A stretch of 64,000 nt of DNA from Anaerococcus sp. mt242 (GTDB lineage Bacteria; Bacillota; Clostridia; Tissierellales; Peptoniphilaceae): positions 1 to 64,000 of the forward strand of contig NZ_JAEUYX010000003.1 in the NCBI RefSeq assembly GCF_016798225.1, given 5' to 3'. Each line of letters starts with the position of its first letter. Position 1 is the stretch's first letter. The notes beneath the pieces were generated by a model. The model did no database searches. It had not been told where the DNA came from and worked only from the letters and a program-made list of their open reading frames with translations. Both the position numbers and the translations under genes were made by a program. This document shows positions 59,794 to 64,000 of this stretch, piece by piece.

Positions 59794-60324
59794 ATGCGAG
59801 ATATAAAAAAAATTACAAATATAGGACTACTTACTGCTATGGCCCTTGCCATTTCATTAATTGAACATATGATTCCAATTCCAGTTCCAATACCTGGAGC
59901 AAAACTTGGTTTTTCAAATATGATTATTTTGCTAACCCTATATTTTTACGGTTTAAAATCAGCACTTTTAGTAGGGGTACTAAAATCTTTTTTACTAATG
60001 CTTATTACTGGATCTGTGACTGCATTTTTCTATTCATTTGCTGGAGCGGTCTTAGCATCCATTTCTATGGGACTTTCTTTAAAACTTTTAAATAAATTTT
60101 CATCATTTATCGGTATTTCTGAAATTGGAGCATTTTTTCATAATCTTGGTCAAATACTAGTTGCCGCAGTTTTTATGGGCAATATAAAGATGCTAATATA
60201 TTTTCCAGCTTTAGTAATGATGGGTGTTTTCACAAGTTTTTTTGTAGGTCTTAGCGTAAATTATGTTGCAAGTCATATGGATAAATTAAATATCGGAGAT
60301 ATTAAAAATGAAAAAGGCAATTAA
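59794..60324 (+). CDS. Gx transporter family protein (heptaprenyl-diphosphate-synthase-component-I-like)
   Basis: 176-residue membrane protein with five or six segments. Words IPIPVPIPGAKLGFSNMIILL and KSFLLMLITGS are typical of the PF07456 family. Despite the old name the family is now seen as a membrane transport protein, related to ECF S components. It is encoded between a NusG-II protein and radC, which overlaps it by 17 bases. Substrate unknown. Confidence 0.85.
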   Translation: MRDIKKITNIGLLTAMALAISLIEHMIPIPVPIPGAKLGFSNMIILLTLYFYGLKSALLVGVLKSFLLMLITGSVTAFFYSFAGAVLASISMGLSLKLLNKFSSFIGISEIGAFFHNLGQILVAAVFMGNIKMLIYFPALVMMGVFTSFFVGLSVNYVASHMDKLNIGDIKNEKGN

Positions 60325-60988
60325 GGACTTTGATGTAGACGATAGACCAAGGGAGAAATTAATCAGCAAGGGTGCAAATAGCTTAACAGATGAGGAGCTT
60401 CTTGCTATCATTATTTCTACTGGTACTAAGGAAAAAAATGTAATCGAACTTTCTAGAGAAATTTTAGAAACTTTTTCTTATGAAAATTTAGCCGATATTG
60501 AAGTCAGTGAACTTACAAAAATTAAAGGGATAAAGTCAGCAAAAGCAAGCTCAATTGTAGCATCCCTTCGTTTTGGGCAGAGGGTTGCCCAAAAAACTAT
60601 TGAAAAAAAGATTACAAAAATAAAAAATAGTGATGATATCTATCAATATTTAAAAAATGAGCTTCAAGAAAAGAAAAATGAATACTTTTACGCTATCCTT
60701 TTAGATACTAAAAATGTTATAATATCTAAAGAAGTAATTAGTATAGGCATACTAGATGCATCAATTGTTCATCCTAGGGAAGCCTTTAAAACTGCTATCA
60801 AAAAATCAGCAAAATCAATTATTTTTGCCCATAATCATCCAAGTGGAGATTTTACACCATCAAAAGATGATTTTAAAACAACCCAAAGACTATTTGAAGC
60901 AGGCGAGATATTAGATATAGAAGTCTTAGACCATATAATTATTGGTAAGGACGGATACTATAGTTTTAAAAAAGAAAATTTTATATAG
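60308..60988 (+). CDS. radC: RadC family protein (JAMM domain)
   Basis: 226-residue protein with an N-terminal helix-hairpin-helix part (DRPREKLISKGANSLTDEELLAIIISTG, and the TKIKGIKSAKASSIVA word) and a C-terminal JAB1/MPN-like JAMM domain with HNHPSGDFTPSKDD. It probably is a metal-dependent DNA-associated protein; the classical repair role is disputed. Its place before mreB is conserved. It overlaps the Gx transporter. Confidence 0.92.
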   Translation: MKKAIKDFDVDDRPREKLISKGANSLTDEELLAIIISTGTKEKNVIELSREILETFSYENLADIEVSELTKIKGIKSAKASSIVASLRFGQRVAQKTIEKKITKIKNSDDIYQYLKNELQEKKNEYFYAILLDTKNVIISKEVISIGILDASIVHPREAFKTAIKKSAKSIIFAHNHPSGDFTPSKDDFKTTQRLFEAGEILDIEVLDHIIIGKDGYYSFKKENFI

Positions 60989-61000
60989 GAGCAAATGTAG

Positions 61001-62011
61001 ATGAATTTAAGAATGGTTGCCACAGATTTTGCTATAGATCTGGGCACTAGCAATATTTTAGTTTATAAAAAAAATGAGGGTGTAATTATAAATGAACCTT
61101 CGATGATAGTTTTAGATCAACATAATACTAAGGTTTTGGCCATTGGACAAGAAGCTAAAGATATGATTGGTAAAACCCCATCAAGTATTCATGTTGTAAA
61201 ACCAATAGAAAATGGAGTGATTACTGACTTTAACCTCACTGAAGCAATGCTAAAACATTTTTTTAATCAAGTAAATCCAGGTACATCTATTTTTCAGCCA
61301 AAAGTTGTAATTTGCGTACCAAGTGGAATTACAGACATTGAATCACGCGCTATAGAAGATGCAGCTCTTCATGCTGGCAGCCGTGATATTATTTTAGTGG
61401 ACGAATCATTAGCAGCAGCATTCGGTATGGGACTTACTCCAGAAGATCCTAAAGGGATTATGCTTTTAAATTTAGGAGCAGGAACTAGCGAAGTAAGCGT
61501 AATTTCTCTAAATGGTGTAGTTACAAGTAAAACCATTAATAAAGGTGGGGATTACATAGATGATGCCATAATTGATCTATTTAGAGATAAAAAACGCCTA
61601 GACATAGGCAGGCAAACAGCTGAAGATATAAAAATAAATCTTTTAAGCCTAAGGATAAAAGATGGGGAAACATCAATAACTGTTGATGGTAGAGATTTAT
61701 TATCCGCTGCACCAAAGACTGTAGATATCAAAAGCAAAGACCTAGTAGAATGCATAATGCCTTATGCTGATGAAATTGTAAATATGATATATGAAGTTTT
61801 AGAAAAAGTACCACCAGAACTTACAGCTGACATCAAAAAAGATGGATTTGGTCTAACTGGTGGACTAAGTCAAATACGTGGACTTCGAGAGTATATCGAA
61901 CATAAACTAAATCTATCTTCCTATATATCTGATAATCCAGAGACAGATGCTATCCTTGGTGCTGGTAAAATCTTGGAAGATCCAGATAGATTTTTTAAAT
62001 ATCGTAAGTAG
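61001..62011 (+). CDS. mreB: MreB-family rod-shape actin homologue
   Basis: 336-residue actin-like protein that organises wall synthesis. Phosphate-1 is AIDLGTSNILVY (from D13), followed by NEPSMIV, CVPSGITDIESRA and GGLSQIRGL near the adenosine site. Compared with the usual phosphate-2 word DIGGGT, this protein has NLGAGT (157-162), and the IEEPMAAA-type catalytic word reads VDESLAAA (133-140). The family is certain, but ATP hydrolysis may be altered. It may be a paralogue beside another MreB/Mbl elsewhere. MreC follows after six bases. Confidence 0.92.
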   Translation: MNLRMVATDFAIDLGTSNILVYKKNEGVIINEPSMIVLDQHNTKVLAIGQEAKDMIGKTPSSIHVVKPIENGVITDFNLTEAMLKHFFNQVNPGTSIFQPKVVICVPSGITDIESRAIEDAALHAGSRDIILVDESLAAAFGMGLTPEDPKGIMLLNLGAGTSEVSVISLNGVVTSKTINKGGDYIDDAIIDLFRDKKRLDIGRQTAEDIKINLLSLRIKDGETSITVDGRDLLSAAPKTVDIKSKDLVECIMPYADEIVNMIYEVLEKVPPELTADIKKDGFGLTGGLSQIRGLREYIEHKLNLSSYISDNPETDAILGAGKILEDPDRFFKYRK

Positions 62012-62017
62012 GTAAAA

Positions 62018-62908
62018 ATGTCATATAGAAGAATTAAAAAATCCAACAAATCTTTTATAATTACAGTCCTAGCGCTCTTAATAGTAATGGGAGTTTCTTC
62101 ACAAACTGATGCTCTTTCAGGTGCTGGATCAAATATTGCAAATACAATATTTAAACCAATAGAGGGTGTTACATACTCGGTATCATCAGAAATAATGAAT
62201 CAAATTGAAAGAACAGTTGGTTCTAAAGAAACCAGAGCAGAAGTAATGAGACTTGAAGCGGAGAATAGATCGCTAGTAATGGAAAATGCTAGACTTACAT
62301 CTGTAATAAATAAAGAGGACTTTTTGAAAAATGAGGCAGAGGCTGTAGATAGTTCAAAAAATGAATACATTAAGGCAAATGTTGTAAACTCTGATGTAAG
62401 TTCTCTAACCAGCAATTTTACAATAGATAAGGGGAAAAAAGATGGTATTAAACAAAATGATATTATCTTACAAGCTATTGGAGATAGTAAATATTACACA
62501 GGATTAGTAGGTAAAGTTACTGAAGTATTTGAAAGTACAGCTCGTGTTGAAACAATTAATAATCAAGCAAATGACGTATCCTTTATAAACACCAGAAGTG
62601 GTGACTATGGGGTTATTGATAAATTTACATCAAGAACTATTCAAGGATATATGCTAGATGTAGAAAGTGAAGCAAAAAATTCTGATGTAGTAATGACAAG
62701 TGGTCTAGGTGGAGTATATCCATATGGTATATACATTGGGACAATCAGTAATGTTTCAATGAGTCAAGATTCACTTAGAAAAAATATTACAGTAGATTCA
62801 CCAGTAGATTTTTCACATGTTTATAGAGTTTTAGTACTTAAAGGCAATAATTCTTATGAAATAGATGAAAAAGCTAATGGAGTAGAGGAGGAGAATATAA
62901 GTGAATAA
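62018..62908 (+). CDS. mreC: rod-shape protein MreC
   Basis: 296-residue single-pass membrane protein. One segment (about 12-28), a coiled-coil stretch (about 65-95) and the MreC beta domain with VNSDVSSLTSNFTIDKGKKDGI and VMTSGLGGVYPYGIYIGTI. It couples MreB to PBP2 and RodA. The stop overlaps mreD by eight bases. Confidence 0.93.
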   Translation: MSYRRIKKSNKSFIITVLALLIVMGVSSQTDALSGAGSNIANTIFKPIEGVTYSVSSEIMNQIERTVGSKETRAEVMRLEAENRSLVMENARLTSVINKEDFLKNEAEAVDSSKNEYIKANVVNSDVSSLTSNFTIDKGKKDGIKQNDIILQAIGDSKYYTGLVGKVTEVFESTARVETINNQANDVSFINTRSGDYGVIDKFTSRTIQGYMLDVESEAKNSDVVMTSGLGGVYPYGIYIGTISNVSMSQDSLRKNITVDSPVDFSHVYRVLVLKGNNSYEIDEKANGVEEENISE

Positions 62909-63389
62909 ATTTAAAACTTTTTTAGTATTTTTAATATCTTTTATTCTCCAAACAACAATTTTTTCTAAAATTGATATTTTTGGAGCTAATATTAACATTA
63001 TGATTCCAGCAATAGTTGCTCTTTCACAAATATTGGGCAATAAAATTGGACCATATGGGGCGATGATTACAGGATTAATTGAGGATTTTCTTTTTACTAA
63101 CCTAGTAGGTCCTAGAGCCTTATCATATTTTTTGGTAGGATCATTTGTTTCAAGTGATAGACTTAATTTAGCAAAAGATAAACCAACAGGTCTTGTCATG
63201 ACATTTTTTGCAAGTATTTTTAACTTCTTGCTTTTAACATTAATTTATTTTATATTTACTGGACAAAATAATTTGATGAATTACTTGCCAACACCTTTAC
63301 TAGTTGAATCTATATTAAATACACTTATTTACTTTATTTACTATTATATAGTTAAGAAAATAATGTATATACCAACATATAGGATTTAG
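62901..63389 (+). CDS. mreD: rod-shape protein MreD
   Basis: 162-residue membrane protein with five segments. The words LQTTIFSKIDIFGANINIMIP and FLFTNLVGPRALSYFLVG fit MreD. GTG at 62901 with the ribosome site GGAGGAG is the likely start, overlapping mreC. It completes mreBCD; PBP2 follows after 11 bases. Confidence 0.88.
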   Translation: MNKFKTFLVFLISFILQTTIFSKIDIFGANINIMIPAIVALSQILGNKIGPYGAMITGLIEDFLFTNLVGPRALSYFLVGSFVSSDRLNLAKDKPTGLVMTFFASIFNFLLLTLIYFIFTGQNNLMNYLPTPLLVESILNTLIYFIYYYIVKKIMYIPTYRI

Positions 63390-63400
63390 GAGTTTTTAAA

Positions 63401-64000
63401 GTGAGGAAGATAAAGGAAAGACGATTAGTATTTATTCAAGTTCTTGTAATTCTCCTAATGGCCGTTATAATCGGTAGGCTATTTACAGTTATGATTGGCC
63501 AGGGAGATTATTATAGAGACTTATCAGATAATAGAAAAGTAAAAGAGGTAGATGAAATTGCAAGCCGTGGTAATATTTATGATAGAAATGGGAAAATACT
63601 TGCAACAAGTATCCCATCTTTTGCTGTTCAAATTTATAAGGACCAACTTCAAGAAGTAGAAGAAAAAGACAGAATAAAAAATTTAGGAAAACTTGTTAAT
63701 ATCCTAGAGGCTGATGGAGTAAATTATACAGATGATTTTGCTTTAAAATTAAATTCATTTGTATATAAAAGAAAAGAAGATTATTTTATCTTAGGCCAAA
63801 TGCCTACAGAAGTAGCAGTATCAACAATAATAGACAATGATCTTGTAAGAGACTTTTTAACTACTGTATACAAAGATGAAAATATCGAATATGAAACTAT
63901 GAGCACAGCCTTGCTTGCACTAAAAAAACGTGGAATTGATATTCCAGCAAATGTTAGTCAAGAAGATGGTCAACTAAAAATGGCTTATAGGGAAAATTCA
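63401..64000 (+). CDS. class B penicillin-binding protein 2, N-terminal part (partial)
   Basis: Open reading frame that runs past the window edge, with 200 codons visible. It starts with GTG at 63401, GGAG eight bases before. The N-terminal membrane segment (about 8-30) is followed by RDLSDNRKVKEVDEIASRGNIYDRNGKILATS, split in the text as RGNIYDRNGKILATS, the highly conserved PBP2/PBP3 start of the outside dimerisation domain. The transpeptidase active site lies beyond the window. Position after mreD identifies the elongation-type transpeptidase (MrdA/PBP2). Confidence 0.9.
   Translation, partial: MRKIKERRLVFIQVLVILLMAVIIGRLFTVMIGQGDYYRDLSDNRKVKEVDEIASRGNIYDRNGKILATSIPSFAVQIYKDQLQEVEEKDRIKNLGKLVNILEADGVNYTDDFALKLNSFVYKRKEDYFILGQMPTEVAVSTIIDNDLVRDFLTTVYKDENIEYETMSTALLALKKRGIDIPANVSQEDGQLKMAYRENS

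Overview
The window looks like a chromosomal segment of a low-GC Gram-positive anaerobe. A PolC-type replicase, Firmicutes-style gene clusters (uppS-cdsA-rseP-ispG-polC; rimP-nusA-rnpM-infB-rbfA-nrnA-truB-ribF-rpsO-pnp; coaX-dus-greA-lysS; radC-mreBCD-PBP2), a six-gene Rnf complex and strong A/T bias at third codon positions all point there. Placement in the Peptoniphilaceae (an Anaerococcus-like organism) is my inference from protein flavour, not a computed result. Almost all genes lie on the + strand. The exceptions are the CoaX-like/ECF pair, a CstA-type transporter with a small cysteine protein, and dinB.

Layout. 1-148: right end of an IS3-family element. 288-1985: a thiamine-diphosphate 2-oxoacid decarboxylase next to it. 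2029-3540 (-): a catalytically degenerate CoaX paralogue in an operon with an ECF vitamin-transporter S component. 3757-11441: undecaprenyl phosphate and phospholipid synthesis, site-2 protease, IspG and PolC, with no dxr. 11601-14483: an orphan permease/ATPase pair of the lactococcin-972 export/immunity type behind a palindrome-covered promoter. 14521-16337 (-): small cysteine protein and CstA. 16553-26690: translation and RNA-metabolism superoperon. 26819-29955: ABC-2 exporter. 30053-33953: ftsK, pgsA, recA. 33993-35027 (-): dinB. 35104-36277: two DUF2382 stress-type proteins. 36360-39407: rqcP, divIC, tilS, hpt and a membrane protein. 39479-43593: canonical coaX, dus, greA and a lysS that carries an extra C-terminal tRNA-binding domain. 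43802-47607: Fur-box-controlled siderophore ABC importer. 47652-50098: membrane protein, CapA-like lipoprotein and PAP2 phosphatase. 50129-50215: tRNA-Leu(CAA). 50410-54285: polA, coaE and a lytic transglycosylase. 54351-59288: rnfCDGEAB. 59410-64000: NusG-II protein, Gx transporter, radC, mreB, mreC, mreD and the start of a class B PBP.

Most of this is housekeeping. Rnf would couple ferredoxin oxidation to NAD reduction and ion pumping. UppS, MreBCD, PBP2, the lytic transglycosylase and PAP2 serve the cell envelope. The two CoaX genes, coaE and the ECF protein suggest a coenzyme A theme.

The items I find most unusual are the LysRS-tRBD fusion, the ECF plus pseudo-CoaX operon, the orphan bacteriocin-type exporter with its operator, the PolC whose PHP metal site has decayed, the MreB with an altered phosphate-2 loop, an inverted repeat and Rex-like site at the rnf promoter, a promoter resembling the SigB consensus before the stress gene, and an apparently leaderless rqcP. 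I saw no CRISPR array, prophage or toxin-antitoxin system. No stretch longer than about 300 bases lacks a gene.
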